Shown here piece after piece: positions 26,823 to 35,533 of a DNA stretch of 64,000 nucleotides (position 1 is its first letter; each line of letters opens with the position of its first letter). Both the position numbers and the translations under genes were made by a program. Source of the stretch: Haloactinomyces albus (GTDB taxonomy: Bacteria; Actinomycetota; Actinomycetes; Mycobacteriales; Pseudonocardiaceae); the NCBI RefSeq assembly GCF_031458135.1, contig NZ_JAVDXW010000001.1, positions 372,001-436,000 on the forward strand, given 5' to 3'. A model generated the notes under the pieces. It saw only the letters and a program-made list of their open reading frames with translations, was not told the DNA's origin and ran no database searches.

Positions 26823-27869
26823 TCACTCCGGTGCGGATGTCGATGCCGTCCGGTATTCCACGATCCCGTCCACCATCGAGGATCGCAGGGAGTCACGGGT
26901 GACGAGCACATCCAAGTGCGCAGCCGTTTCACCGACGGCGAGTATCCGGTTGAATACGTCGAGTTCGTCCAGACGCCGGTTGTGCCGCGTCCAACCGAGC
27001 TTGAGCGCTGCCTCGTAAGCTGTGCCCGCACCATCCTCGATCGCCTGCGCGGTCAGCGCCAGGCGGTCGTCGTGGTGGGCGATCAGCTCGTCGATGCGGC
27101 TGTGCACGCTGCCGGTGACCGGCCCGTGCGCAGGAAGCAGGCGCATGTCCGGGTAACCTCGCATCAGCCGCAGCGAATCGAGATAGTCCCCGAGCGGTAA
27201 CTGCGCACGCGCCGGTTCCAGCCCGATGGACGGAGTGATGTGCGGCAGCACGTGGTCTCCGGAGAACAGCAGCGAGGACTCCGCATCGAGAAAGACCACG
27301 TGACCTCGGGTGTGCCCCGGTGTGGGAACGGCACGCAGCGTGCGAGTCGCCAGTTCGATCTCCGTGGTGCCCTCGATCCAGTCGTCCGGCAACTCGTAGT
27401 GATCCCGCGATTGCCCGTCCCCCTGCCTGTTGGCTTCGACCAGCTCGGTGAGTTCGGCTGCACCCCACCGCCGCAACTGGGACAGCTGACCGTCCGCACG
27501 CCCGGCGATGATGGCCTCCAGGGAGGGCTGCTCGCCGATGCCCAGACTCACGCTCGTGCCGAACGTCCTGCGCAGCGTCACGCCGAGCGTGTAGTGGTCC
27601 CGGTGCACATGCGTCACCAGGAACCTCCGCACATCCTCGAAGCCGTAGCCGATCTTGCCGAGCGCCGTTTCGAGCTGCTCGCGTGCTTCCTCCAGTGCCC
27701 ATCCCGAATCGATGAGCACCAGGTCGCCACCATCCTCGATGGCGTACACATTGACCGCGCGCAGCCCGTCACTGGGCAGGGGAAGCGGAATTCGGTGTAT
27801 CCCCGGAGCGACCTCGAACGCGCCCGGCTCGATCCAGGCATGCCGTTCCCGCGTGCCACCGTTCGACAA
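26823..27869 (-). CDS. Metallo-beta-lactamase-fold hydrolase
   Basis: A 348-residue MBL-fold protein. The metal-binding motif is VTHVHRDHYTLG, further His and Asp ligands are in PTPGHTRGHVVF and FSGDHVLPHITPS, and there is a late LPAHGPVTG. About 70 residues at the C terminus (HHDDRLALTAQAIEDGAGTA and onward) form the helical winged domain found in glyoxalase-II-like and LACTB2-like hydrolases. Likely substrates are thioesters or phosphodiesters; the sequence does not fix which. It begins at ATG 27869, and a small membrane gene lies 111 bases upstream on the same strand. Confidence 0.88.
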   Translation of the reverse strand: MSNGGTRERHAWIEPGAFEVAPGIHRIPLPLPSDGLRAVNVYAIEDGGDLVLIDSGWALEEAREQLETALGKIGYGFEDVRRFLVTHVHRDHYTLGVTLRRTFGTSVSLGIGEQPSLEAIIAGRADGQLSQLRRWGAAELTELVEANRQGDGQSRDHYELPDDWIEGTTEIELATRTLRAVPTPGHTRGHVVFLDAESSLLFSGDHVLPHITPSIGLEPARAQLPLGDYLDSLRLMRGYPDMRLLPAHGPVTGSVHSRIDELIAHHDDRLALTAQAIEDGAGTAYEAALKLGWTRHNRRLDELDVFNRILAVGETAAHLDVLVTRDSLRSSMVDGIVEYRTASTSAPE

Positions 27870-27980
27870 GTCAACCTCCCGGATTCGCCGTTGCCGCCCC
27901 AGACTACTTCCGGCGAGGAACGTGCCGGACCGGGTCGGGTCCGTCGACCGCAGCGAGAACGTGCACCGGATCGGAGGTGG

Positions 27981-28226
27981 TCACGCGAACACCTTGCGGA
28001 ACCTCGTCGCGGAACCCTCCCGGACAGAACCGTGCCGGGCATCCTCGGTGTGGTCCCCGACGAAGAACGCCGAGACCAACGAACCGATACACGCCAGGGC
28101 AAGGAAACCCGCCACCAGGCCCCAACCTCCGTTGTCCGCCGTAACCAGCGCACCGATACCAGCGCCCAACGCCGCTCTTCGCGCGTGCCTTCTGTTGGCG
28201 AGGGTCGGGTTCTCGTGGGAATTCAC
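27981..28226 (-). CDS. Small membrane protein, 81 residues, MFS-tail-like
   Basis: A short gene starting GTG at 28226 behind GGAGAG. The product runs VNSHENPTLANRRHARRAAL, then a Gly-rich hydrophobic stretch GAGIGALVTADNGGWGLVAG FLALACIGSL, and a charged tail ending FRKVFA. The alternating Gly, the GGW turn and two short helices look like the last pair of helices of a drug-exporter-type MFS protein. It could be an autonomous two-helix protein or a remnant of a transporter. Direct evidence is only the ribosome site and membrane composition. Confidence 0.5.
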   Translation of the reverse strand: MNSHENPTLANRRHARRAALGAGIGALVTADNGGWGLVAGFLALACIGSLVSAFFVGDHTEDARHGSVREGSATRFRKVFA

Positions 28227-28561
28227 CTGTCTCTCCGTTTACTTCAACTCGGGCCGAGCGGGCCGACTGCCCTCGGCGTGCTCGTCGCCGCCCGTGGTGG
28301 TACTGCGATGGCGGACGCGAACACACCAATTTGTTCTTCATGCGAACTTTTGTTACGAAAGCGCACCAAAAAAGGTAGGCTGGGATATCGAACGTGTCAA
28401 CGAGCACACCTCGGCCCGGATTCCGGGCTCGCTCACCCCTGCCGGATGTCCGGCCTCTCCGGCGGCAGCGGGTCAGTCGAACACGGTGACGGCTCCACCG
28501 TCCCTGTCGGAGACCGACCTTGCCGCCGCCCACACCGGACTTCGCTCCTTGCCACACGCGG
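28227..28561. other. Intergenic region, AT-rich centre
   Basis: A 335-base gap on the minus strand between the third MHS transporter and the small membrane protein. The segment at about 28322-28385 is AT-rich and contains a short inverted CTTT/AAAG pair near GCGAAC. It is the likely promoter of the small gene. No gene, tRNA or strong terminator is visible. Confidence 0.4.
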
Positions 28562-29950
28562 TCAGGTCGGCACACTCCGGACCACCTCGTCCTGGGTGCC
28601 CCGCTGAGTGTCCTGTGCGTCACCCCCGGTCTTCTTGATCCCCAAGTCCTCCAACGGGGTCTGGTAGGTCTCCCGAGCCGTGGCCGCGGCGATGGCGGAG
28701 ACAACGCAGATGATGGCGGTCATCCAAGCAACCGGCGCCCAGTCGTCCGCACGGCCACCGACGAGCGCGGTGGCCACTGCCGGGGTGAACCCGGCAGTGA
28801 TGAGGCCGATCTGCAGTCCGATGGCCATCCCCGTATAGCGGACACGCACGGTGAACATTTCGGTGAAAAAGGCCGGATAGATACCGTTCGGCATGCTGTA
28901 CAGCACTCCGGTGAGCAGCAGTCCGACCGTGAAGATCAGGAAGAAGTTGCCGGCTGTGATCGCAGCGAAGTAGGCGAAGATGAGCACGGCGCACCCGAGG
29001 CAACCGATGACGAACACCGGCTTACGACCGAGGCGGTCGGCGACGTAGCCCGATAGCGGCTGGAAGATCAGCGCCACCACGTTGGAGAGCACGGCCACCT
29101 GGAGCATGAGAGAACGGTCCAGCCCCACCGTACCGGTGGCATATTGCAGGGCGAACACGGTGACCATCGTGTTCACCATGGTGAACAGCGAGCACAGAGC
29201 AAGACGAAGCACGTCCGACCAGTGATTCCTGATCATCTCGGCGAACGGCAGCTTGGCAGCGTGGTTGTCCTTGGCTTCTTCCTCGAAAATTTCCGGCTCA
29301 TCGAGAGTGCGGCGAACGAAGTAGGCAACCACGAGCACGACGATGCTCGACCAGAACGGGATGCGCCATCCCCAGCTGTACAACTGCTCATCGGGCATGC
29401 CGGCAACCGGAATGAAAACCAAACTGGCCAGGACGATACCGGAGGAAATTCCGTTCATCGTCCAGCTGCCGTAGAAAGAGCGCTTGTCGGAAGGTGCGTG
29501 CTCGATGATCAGGGAACTGGCTCCCGCCGTTTCGCCACCAGCGGAGACGCCCTGCAGCAAACGAAGCGCCACCAGCAGCACGGGCGCCCAGATGCCGATG
29601 GCATCGTAGCTGGGCAGACAGCCGATGAGAAAGGTCCCCGACCCCATCAGCAGCAGCGTCAGGAGCAGCACTTTCTTTCGTCCGAGTTTGTCACCGAAGT
29701 GACCGAGGATGACTGCGCCGAAAGGGCGTGCCACGTAAGCCACACCGAATGTTGCCAGCGACATCAGGGTGCCCACAGCGCCCGAGCCGGGAAAGAATAT
29801 GGTGTCGAACACCAACGCGGCGGCCGAGGCGTAAATAAAGAAGTCGAAATATTCGAGCATACCGCCCAGGTAGCTGGCCAAGGCAGCGCGTTTCGCCTGG
29901 TTCCGCGGTGGGGGATTCTTCGAGTTGACCGTGTTGCTCAGCACTGACAC
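28562..29950 (-). CDS. MHS-family MFS transporter (third copy)
   Basis: A 462-residue 12-helix metabolite:H+ symporter. Signatures are GGMLEYFDFFIYASAAALVF in helix 1, AVILGHFGDKLGRKKVL, LRLLQGVSAGGETAGASSL, and MFTVRVRYTGMAIGLQIG. The last 35 residues are a charged cytosolic tail. The start is GTG at 29950, preceded by AGAAAGG. It is divergent from a TIM-barrel isomerase gene, with a 14-bp palindrome between the two starts. The LacI gene downstream of the isomerase makes a carbohydrate-related acid or polyol a reasonable substrate; family membership alone does not show this. It differs in sequence from the two MHS proteins at 14.9-18.1 kb. Confidence 0.9.
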   Translation of the reverse strand: MSVLSNTVNSKNPPPRNQAKRAALASYLGGMLEYFDFFIYASAAALVFDTIFFPGSGAVGTLMSLATFGVAYVARPFGAVILGHFGDKLGRKKVLLLTLLLMGSGTFLIGCLPSYDAIGIWAPVLLVALRLLQGVSAGGETAGASSLIIEHAPSDKRSFYGSWTMNGISSGIVLASLVFIPVAGMPDEQLYSWGWRIPFWSSIVVLVVAYFVRRTLDEPEIFEEEAKDNHAAKLPFAEMIRNHWSDVLRLALCSLFTMVNTMVTVFALQYATGTVGLDRSLMLQVAVLSNVVALIFQPLSGYVADRLGRKPVFVIGCLGCAVLIFAYFAAITAGNFFLIFTVGLLLTGVLYSMPNGIYPAFFTEMFTVRVRYTGMAIGLQIGLITAGFTPAVATALVGGRADDWAPVAWMTAIICVVSAIAAATARETYQTPLEDLGIKKTGGDAQDTQRGTQDEVVRSVPT

Positions 29951-30026
29951 GACGAACCTTTCTGGTGTAGGTGCTCCCGGAGCAGTCCCGTGCAGCTTTG
30001 CGAGGAGAGGGGGCCTTGCCTGTGGA

Positions 30027-30040
30027 TGACTACGTAGTCA
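30027..30040. promoter_or_regulatory. Candidate LacI-type operator
   Basis: TGACTACGTAGTCA is a perfect 14-bp palindrome with the central CG typical of LacI-family sites. It lies 77 bases before the MHS transporter start and 151 bases before the isomerase start, so it could control both. A LacI gene lies at 31173-32180. Confidence 0.55.
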
Positions 30041-30190
30041 ATAATGTTGCGAAGACAGTAGAGACGCACATCACGAGCTGTCAAGAGCCGATCCGACGGC
30101 GGTAGGCCCTGTCGCCTCGCCCGCCCGCTCATCGACCACGACCGCTGCCTGCGTCCGCACACCCGAAACTCAACCAGCGAGAGAGACGAC

Positions 30191-31042
30191 GTGAGCACCA
30201 CCCCGATCGGCATCGCCCACCTGACACTGCTGCACTGCTCGCCACCGCGCCTGGTGGAGATTGCAGCCGAGACCGGCTTCGACTTCGTCGGCCTACGGAT
30301 CTCACCAGCCACTCCGGGCGAGTCCCCCTACCCCATGGCGGGGCCGGACTCGATGCTCGCCGAAACCTGTACACGTCTTCGGGAGACCGGTGTGCACGTT
30401 CGCGACGTCGAGGTGTTCACCCTGGACGGGACCACCACGAAGCAGCAGTGGGAACCCGTGCTGGAGGTCGGAGCCCGACTCGGCGCCACCCATCTCAACG
30501 TCATCGCTGCCGATGAGGACCTCCCGCGCCTCACCGCGACCCTGGCGGAATTGACCGAGGAAGCGGCCGCCTACAACATCCGGCCCGCTCTGGAGCCGAT
30601 CACCTACCGCACGGTGCACAGTGTTCCGGTCGCCGCCGACATCGCCACCCGCACGGGCAGCGCCATCTGCCTCGACGCACTGCACTTCCACCGTTTCGGC
30701 GGCACCGTGGAGCAGCTTCGGGCTCTCGATCCGGACCTGCTTCCCTACGTCCAACTGTGTGACGCTCCCCTGCGAGAGCCATCGAATCTGCCCCGGCCGC
30801 AGCACATGCCCCTCGGCCAGAGCACGGACGGCAGCGACTTGCAACTCGAGTCCCGCGCGGTTCGTGGACTTCCCGGCGCAGGCGAACTGCCGCTGCACGA
30901 GCTCGTGGCAGCACTTCCCGCGAACACACCGATCAGCGTCGAGGCACCGGCCGTGGACCTCGCCACCGAACTGGGAGACGAGGAGTTCGCTCGGCGGGCA
31001 CGGAAAGCAGTGTCCCCATACATCGGCAATCGCCTCGCCTGA
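30191..31042 (+). CDS. Sugar phosphate isomerase/epimerase (xylose-isomerase-like TIM barrel)
   Basis: A 283-residue AP-endonuclease-2/xylose-isomerase-like TIM-barrel protein. Strands and metal ligands can be followed: IGIAHLTLLHCSPPRLVEIA, FDFVGLRISP, ALEPITYRTVHSV with the first Glu, ICLDALHFHRFGGT with Asp and His, YVQLCDAPLRE, and ISVEAPAVD near the end. Members isomerise or epimerise keto sugars, inositol derivatives or hydroxypyruvate. GTG at 30191 has GAGAG seven bases upstream. It pairs with the divergent MHS transporter and the convergent LacI gene, which suggests an inducible catabolic step. Confidence 0.85.
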   Translation: MSTTPIGIAHLTLLHCSPPRLVEIAAETGFDFVGLRISPATPGESPYPMAGPDSMLAETCTRLRETGVHVRDVEVFTLDGTTTKQQWEPVLEVGARLGATHLNVIAADEDLPRLTATLAELTEEAAAYNIRPALEPITYRTVHSVPVAADIATRTGSAICLDALHFHRFGGTVEQLRALDPDLLPYVQLCDAPLREPSNLPRPQHMPLGQSTDGSDLQLESRAVRGLPGAGELPLHELVAALPANTPISVEAPAVDLATELGDEEFARRARKAVSPYIGNRLA

Positions 31043-31083
31043 CCCGGCATTGTGGACCCGGCACACCGCTGTCGGCAAGGACG

Positions 31084-31120
31084 GCCTCCGCCTTCGGTGG
31101 TAGCCACCGAGGGCGGAGGC
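31084..31120. terminator. Bidirectional terminator between isomerase and LacI genes
   Basis: GCCTCCGCCTTCGGTGG and CCACCGAGGGCGGAGGC form 17-bp arms with one T-G pair and a 3-base loop. It lies between two convergent stop codons and can serve both transcripts. Confidence 0.75.
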
Positions 31121-31124
31121 TCCA

Positions 31125-31192
31125 GCCGGGAGTGGGGCCTGGCCGGGAGTGGGGCCTGGTCGGGAGTGGGTCCTAGTCGGGAGTGGGGCCTG
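31125..31192. repeat. Four tandem copies of a 17-bp unit at the LacI 3' end
   Basis: The unit GCCGGGAGTGGGGCCTG occurs at 31125-31141 and 31142-31158 exactly. It recurs with two or three changes at 31159-31175 (GTCGGGAGTGGGTCCTA) and one change at 31176-31192. Unit 4 encodes the last residues of the LacI protein, and the changed unit 3 supplies its TAG stop. It directly follows the bidirectional hairpin. Confidence 0.9.
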
Positions 31193-32180
31193 CGGTACGA
31201 CGTTCGACCAGTTCGACATCGAAGATCTTGCGCTGACATACATGGTCGGCGCCGTGTTCGATCCGGTCGAGCAGGGTTCGCACGGCAGCGCGCGCCATCT
31301 CGTCGAGTGGCTGGTGCACAGTGGTCAGTCCGATCATGGACCAGCCGGACATGGTGAGATCGTCGAAGCCCAGCACGGAGAGATCGTCGGGAACTCGCAC
31401 CCCACGCCGATTCGCCGCGTCGAGGACGCCATAGGCGACGATGTCACTGGTACACAGCACGGCGGTGGGAGCCGGATCCCGGTCAAGCAGTTCCTCGGCT
31501 GCCGTGTACCCACGGGCATGGGACAGGTGACCACTACGAACCAGTTCCGGATCCAGCGGACAGCCGAGCCGATCCAGGGCTTGCCCGAAGAACTCGGTAC
31601 GGTCCCGGCCCGCCGAGGTGTCGGGCCTTCCGGAGATCAGCGCGATCCGACGGTGACCGAGGTCGACGAGATACTGCGCCACCCTGTCGCAGGCGGCGCG
31701 GTCGTCGGCAAGCACCCTGTCCACATCCACGTGGTCGACATCGCGGTTGAGCAGGACCAGCGGCATTCCGTTGCCGAGGAACTCGGCCACTGCCGGTGAG
31801 TCCACGGTCGCGGCGGCGAACACGATCCCGTCGACGGTGTTTCCGCGCAGTGCTTCGAGATCCTGCGGTCCACTGTCGCCCAGCCCCTGACTGAACAGCA
31901 TCATGCGGTAGCCCGCGGCGCTGAGTTCGGCGTGGATCGTCGCGGTCTCCTCCGGATACAACGGATGGGAGATGTCGGGAACGACCACTGCGACCGTGTT
32001 GGTGCGATTGGTGATCAGTGTGCGCGCCGCGGTGTTGGGGGTATAACCGAGGCGACGAGCCACGTCGAGAACATGCTCCCTGGTGGCGGATGCCACCAAC
32101 GGATCCCCGCGCAATGTGCGGGACACCGTGGTCTGGGAAACCCCGGCCTCGCGGGCCACGTCCCACCCGTTGGGCACCAT
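31173..32180 (-). CDS. LacI family transcriptional regulator
   Basis: A 335-residue repressor. The N-terminal DNA-binding domain has WDVAREAGVSQTTVSRTL and the hinge helix with LGYTPNTAARTL. The sugar-binding domain starts AVVVPDISHPLYPEETATI, with the usual LNRDVDHVDVDRVLADDRAA, GHRRIALISGRPDTSAGR and VPDDLSVLGFDDL. The ATG at 32180 follows AGGGAG. The C terminus (GPTPD) and stop codon lie in a 17-bp tandem repeat, so the end of the protein may vary between strains. The gene is convergent with the isomerase gene and probably controls it and the MHS transporter through the palindrome at 30027-30040. Confidence 0.9.
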   Translation of the reverse strand: MVPNGWDVAREAGVSQTTVSRTLRGDPLVASATREHVLDVARRLGYTPNTAARTLITNRTNTVAVVVPDISHPLYPEETATIHAELSAAGYRMMLFSQGLGDSGPQDLEALRGNTVDGIVFAAATVDSPAVAEFLGNGMPLVLLNRDVDHVDVDRVLADDRAACDRVAQYLVDLGHRRIALISGRPDTSAGRDRTEFFGQALDRLGCPLDPELVRSGHLSHARGYTAAEELLDRDPAPTAVLCTSDIVAYGVLDAANRRGVRVPDDLSVLGFDDLTMSGWSMIGLTTVHQPLDEMARAAVRTLLDRIEHGADHVCQRKIFDVELVERRTAGPTPD

Positions 32181-32343
32181 ACACTCCCTACTATACCGGT
32201 TCGCCCGTTCCAGGATATCGCCCGGAGCGACGAGCCCGGCCGGGCGCTTCGAGCACTTCTTCGTTCGTGCTCGGCACACCACAACGGTCTCCCCTGCGAA
32301 TGTGGCAGTCCGGACAAAGCAGGAAGCCTGCTGTCGTCCTGCT

Positions 32344-32880
32344 TCATTCGAGCTGCTGACCTGCGTCGTAGACCAGCAGCCCGTCCTCGCGGAGACGAGC
32401 ACCCTCGAGGGGAGGATGCTCGGTCAGGCGACCGTCATGCATCAGGTGTTCGACCGTGATCCCGTGTACCAGTCGGGCGTAATCGGCGATCATGCGGCGA
32501 TGACACCGCCACCACACGCTCTCGCTGCACATCACCGCACCGGGATGCCCTTCTCCTGTTCCGGCGAGCAGATCCTCGATGCCCGCACGGAACTCCGCGG
32601 TGCGCATGTGCCCCGCGTAGGCACGAAAGGCGCGATGTCGCCATACCCGATCCGGCGAGTCCTCGGCGAGTTTCCGGAAACCGCCGAGCCGCTTGTCCCA
32701 CCGGTATTCGATCCCCCGTGCAGGCAGGGATCGTTCGAGCTCACTACGGGCGAACTGCGGATTCCGCCTGCTGCCCGGCGCGCTGCGCACATCGACGACA
32801 AGCGCCACACCGGCCTGCCCGAGAAGCTCGGCGAACTCCTCCAGGGAGGCGGTGCCGTGCCCCACCGTCAACAACCGCAC
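32344..32880 (-). CDS. DUF488 family protein
   Basis: A 178-residue DUF488 protein. It begins RLLTVGHGTASLEEFAELL, continues VVDVRSAPGSRRNPQFARSE, YRWDKRLGGFRK, and has MCSESVWWRCHRRMIADY, a Cys/His-containing segment typical of the family. The biochemical role of DUF488 is not established; a nucleic-acid link has been suggested because of the conserved Arg and Cys. The start is GTG at 32880 with GGAGG 10 bases upstream. It is divergent from an MBL-fold protein at 33045. Confidence 0.85.
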   Translation of the reverse strand: MRLLTVGHGTASLEEFAELLGQAGVALVVDVRSAPGSRRNPQFARSELERSLPARGIEYRWDKRLGGFRKLAEDSPDRVWRHRAFRAYAGHMRTAEFRAGIEDLLAGTGEGHPGAVMCSESVWWRCHRRMIADYARLVHGITVEHLMHDGRLTEHPPLEGARLREDGLLVYDAGQQLE

Positions 32881-33044
32881 GATGGTTCACCTCCGGTACG
32901 GGGTTACCAGATGCCAGCCGTGGCACACCGTCCTCGACCGGCACCCCACCGATGGGCAGCACGGCGCCGAACTGTGTCTCCGTGGGAGCATTGCTGGGTA
33001 TTCCGGGCGGGAACGCACTGCACAGCCAGTACGAAGGAGCCGCC

Positions 33045-33887
33045 ATGACCACGGCGATCGAGCTTACCGGGCAAAAAACCGAGGACTTCGGCGAAGGCGA
33101 AGTGTACTTCATCGGGAATGCCACGACTCTCATCCGCTACGCGGGCTTCACCATCCTGACCGATCCGACGTTTCTGCACCAAGGCGAGCACGTACACCTC
33201 GGACACGGCACGTACGCGCGTCGTGAGGTCGAACCGGCATGCCAGATCGCCGATCTCCCTCCGCTCGACCTCATCGTCCTGTCCCATCATCACGGCGACC
33301 ATTTCGACGACGTGTCCGCTCGGGAACTCGACAAGAGCCTTCCGATCATCACCAATGACCACGCCGTGCGGCAGCTCACCGAGCAGGGATTCACCGGCGG
33401 ACATGCCTTGGATACCTGGCAGTCCCAGGACATCGTCAAAGGCGATGCGAGCCTGCGGATCACCTCGATGCCCGGCAAGCACGCACCGGACCACGTGGCG
33501 GGCTTACTACCGCCGGTGATGGGGTCCGTGCTCGACTTCCACCACGGTGACGATCACCGCTTCCGGCTCTACATCACCGGCGACACCCTGCTGCATGACC
33601 GCCTCCACGACATTCCCCGGTGGTACCCCGGCATCGACCTGGCACTGGTGCACGCGGGAGGAACGACGCTGCTGGGCACCGTGGTGACCATGACCGGAGA
33701 GCAGGCCGTGCAGGCCGTGGAAATCGTCCAGCCCCGCGAAGCGGTTCCCATCCACTACAACGACTACTCCGTCTTCCAGTCCGGTCTCGACGATCTCCGG
33801 AGAGCAGCCGAAGTCTCCGCCGTGAGCACGGAGTTTCACTACCTCCACCACGGAGAGTCGCATCTCTTCCGGCCGTCCGTGCGCTGA
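33045..33887 (+). CDS. MBL-fold metal-dependent hydrolase (UlaG/YtkL-like)
   Basis: A 280-residue metallo-beta-lactamase-fold hydrolase. It shows VYFIGNATTLIRYAGFTILT then TDPTF, the metal motif LSHHHGDHFDD, SMPGKHAPDHVAG, YITGDTLLHDR and VPIHYNDYSVF. The His-rich order resembles the UlaG-like subgroup, which acts on lactones or N-acyl phospholipid-type substrates. GAAGGAG lies seven bases ahead of the ATG. It is divergent from DUF488, and no operon partner follows. Confidence 0.88.
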   Translation: MTTAIELTGQKTEDFGEGEVYFIGNATTLIRYAGFTILTDPTFLHQGEHVHLGHGTYARREVEPACQIADLPPLDLIVLSHHHGDHFDDVSARELDKSLPIITNDHAVRQLTEQGFTGGHALDTWQSQDIVKGDASLRITSMPGKHAPDHVAGLLPPVMGSVLDFHHGDDHRFRLYITGDTLLHDRLHDIPRWYPGIDLALVHAGGTTLLGTVVTMTGEQAVQAVEIVQPREAVPIHYNDYSVFQSGLDDLRRAAEVSAVSTEFHYLHHGESHLFRPSVR

Positions 33888-34006
33888 TAAGGCCTCCGGA
33901 GTCGAGAGCTCCCGGGCCGCTCGGAACTCGAAGGATGCCCACCCATCTCGCCGCCACCGGGTACACGAGGTGGGTGGGTCCTCCGATGCGCGATGGTGCT
34001 GCGTGT

Positions 34007-34300
34007 TCAACCGGGTTCACCGCGACGTTTGCGGTGCAGCACCCAGAAGAAGTCGACCAGGGCCACCGCACCGAGCACGAGAAGAATCCAGCCGAACCAG
34101 GCCAGCGGCGGAAGGTAATACAGCACCAAGATCGCGAAGACGGTGCAGAACACGAATCCGAAACCGGCCAGCCACAACCGCAGTGTCAGCGCGCTCAGTC
34201 CGGAGGGCGCACCGGTGACCCGGGCGAACAGGTCATGGTGACCGGGAAGGCCACGTTCGTATTCGGTGCGGTCCCGCTTGCCGTCGCGTTTTCCTCGCAT
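34007..34300 (-). CDS. Two-helix membrane protein
   Basis: A 97-residue protein with a polar N terminus (MRGKRDGKRDRTEYERGLPG). The hydrophobic segments LTLRLWLAGFGFVFCTVFAI and WFGWILLVLGAVALVDFFWV follow, then a basic end. Both ends are likely cytosolic. It looks like the small DUF-type membrane proteins of actinobacteria but I cannot name the family. ATG 34300 was chosen over the GTG directly before it. Confidence 0.7.
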   Translation of the reverse strand: MRGKRDGKRDRTEYERGLPGHHDLFARVTGAPSGLSALTLRLWLAGFGFVFCTVFAILVLYYLPPLAWFGWILLVLGAVALVDFFWVLHRKRRGEPG

Positions 34301-34412
34301 CACGCCTCGCTACTACCCAACTTCCGGCGGCGGCCACACGCACACCCGAGGATTAGCTCACGCTGTCACGGGTAACAGCAGGGCAGGACATCGACCCGGG
34401 AGGTGGTTCAGG

Positions 34413-34613
34413 ATGACGCAGCAACCCGACCCGCTACACGTACAGGAGTTCCTGGCAGGCATCGTCGACTACCCGGTGAGCAAAGAACAGTTGGTTCGCA
34501 ATGCCGAACAGGCCGGAGCCGACGACGAGGTGCTCCGTGCCCTGCGCACTCTCCCCGACCGCACCTACGACGGGGCCGATGCCGTCAGCGCCGAGGTCGC
34601 ACAAGGCACCTGA
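34413..34613 (+). CDS. DUF2795 domain protein
   Basis: A 66-residue protein covering one DUF2795 domain: VQEFLAGIVDYPVSKEQLVR, AEQAGADDEVLRALRTLPDR. The domain is a small helical fold often seen in stress-related actinobacterial proteins. It has GGGAGG ahead of the ATG. A sigma-B-like GATT-N15-GGGTAA pair lies about 45 bases upstream, but the match is loose. A strong hairpin follows at 34621. Confidence 0.85.
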   Translation: MTQQPDPLHVQEFLAGIVDYPVSKEQLVRNAEQAGADDEVLRALRTLPDRTYDGADAVSAEVAQGT

Positions 34614-34620
34614 TCCCGCA

Positions 34621-34648
34621 CGCTGCCCTCGCCTCGGCGAGGGCAGCG
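34621..34648. terminator. Terminator after the DUF2795 gene
   Basis: CGCTGCCCTCGCC and GGCGAGGGCAGCG form perfect 13-bp arms with a TC loop, 8 bases after the DUF2795 stop; a short T-run follows some 25 bases later. It lies between convergent genes and can act in both directions. Confidence 0.7.
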
Positions 34649-34729
34649 CCGCGTTCGGGATGGGGTTGAAGTTTTTGGGAAAACCGGCAGTCCCACCAGG
34701 ACAAACCGGACACGCACCAGCGCCGGGCG

Positions 34730-35296
34730 CTAGTGCGAACGGCCGGTGAGCGCGTCACGGGCCCTGTCGACAAGCCCGGTCCCCGGATCGAGGAGCTTGT
34801 TCATGGGCGGCTGGGTGGGCGAGGAGGGGTGCGGCCGGGTCGGCGCGGTGTCCTTGGCCTGCTGAATCTTGCCACCGAGTTCTTCGAGTCGTTCGTTGCT
34901 GCAGGACTGCCGGAGTTTCGGGAACAGGTCGTTTTCCTCGTCCTGCACGTGGTGACGAATCGACGAGATCAACTCGCCGGCGGTGGTGGTGAATTGCTCG
35001 TCGTTCGGATCGAGACCTTCGAGCTGTTTCATCGTCTGTTCGGCCTCGGCATGTTCCGCGATCTCGTGATCGGCGATCTCGTTGCCGTCGGGCAGGCTCT
35101 CCCGCGCCACCGGGTACAGGTACTGCTCCTCGGCGACGGAGTGCCGGACGAGTTCGGTGATGATGTGGTCGATGAGATTGCGCCGCTGTTCGGGCGCACC
35201 GTCACCGCTCTCGAATTCCTGGAACGCCTCTTCCACACTGCGGTGGTCGGCAATGAGCATGCCGATCATGTCGCGCTGCCGGGTTGCCTCGGACAT
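34730..35296 (-). CDS. Hemerythrin domain-containing protein
   Basis: A 188-residue protein with one hemerythrin HHE domain (about 8-140). The iron ligands can be read: DHRSVEEAF, HSVAEEQYLYP, DHEIAEHAEAEQ, HHVQDEENDLFP. Such proteins bind oxygen or nitric oxide at a diiron site and are often general-stress proteins. The last 45 residues are Pro-rich and unstructured. The ATG at 35296 follows GGGAGG at good spacing. It stands alone on the minus strand. Confidence 0.9.
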   Translation of the reverse strand: MSEATRQRDMIGMLIADHRSVEEAFQEFESGDGAPEQRRNLIDHIITELVRHSVAEEQYLYPVARESLPDGNEIADHEIAEHAEAEQTMKQLEGLDPNDEQFTTTAGELISSIRHHVQDEENDLFPKLRQSCSNERLEELGGKIQQAKDTAPTRPHPSSPTQPPMNKLLDPGTGLVDRARDALTGRSH

Positions 35297-35533
35297 CGGT
35301 TTTCCTCCCTGGGTCGTCGGTCCGTCTCCGCTACGAGATACCTACCCAGAGACGAGGACGTCCATACATCGCCATGGCAACCGGCACACACACGGGATTA
35401 CGGAGCGCTTCTCCGGGGTAGCCGTGAGATATCTGCGAGGACACCGATATCCACAGCAGTGCAATCGCTGCCGTGGTGCGGCTCGCGTCGATCGCGCCCT
35501 CGCTCTCGCACGATGAGGAAACAGGCGATTCCG

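Noticed and set aside
26561-26902. 113-codon plus-strand frame upstream of the GT4 gene
   Set aside because: Start is weak, composition Arg/Ser-rich, no helix-turn-helix; not a regulator on present evidence.
31125-31192. CRISPR array
   Set aside because: The 17-bp units are directly adjacent with no spacers, and no cas gene is nearby.
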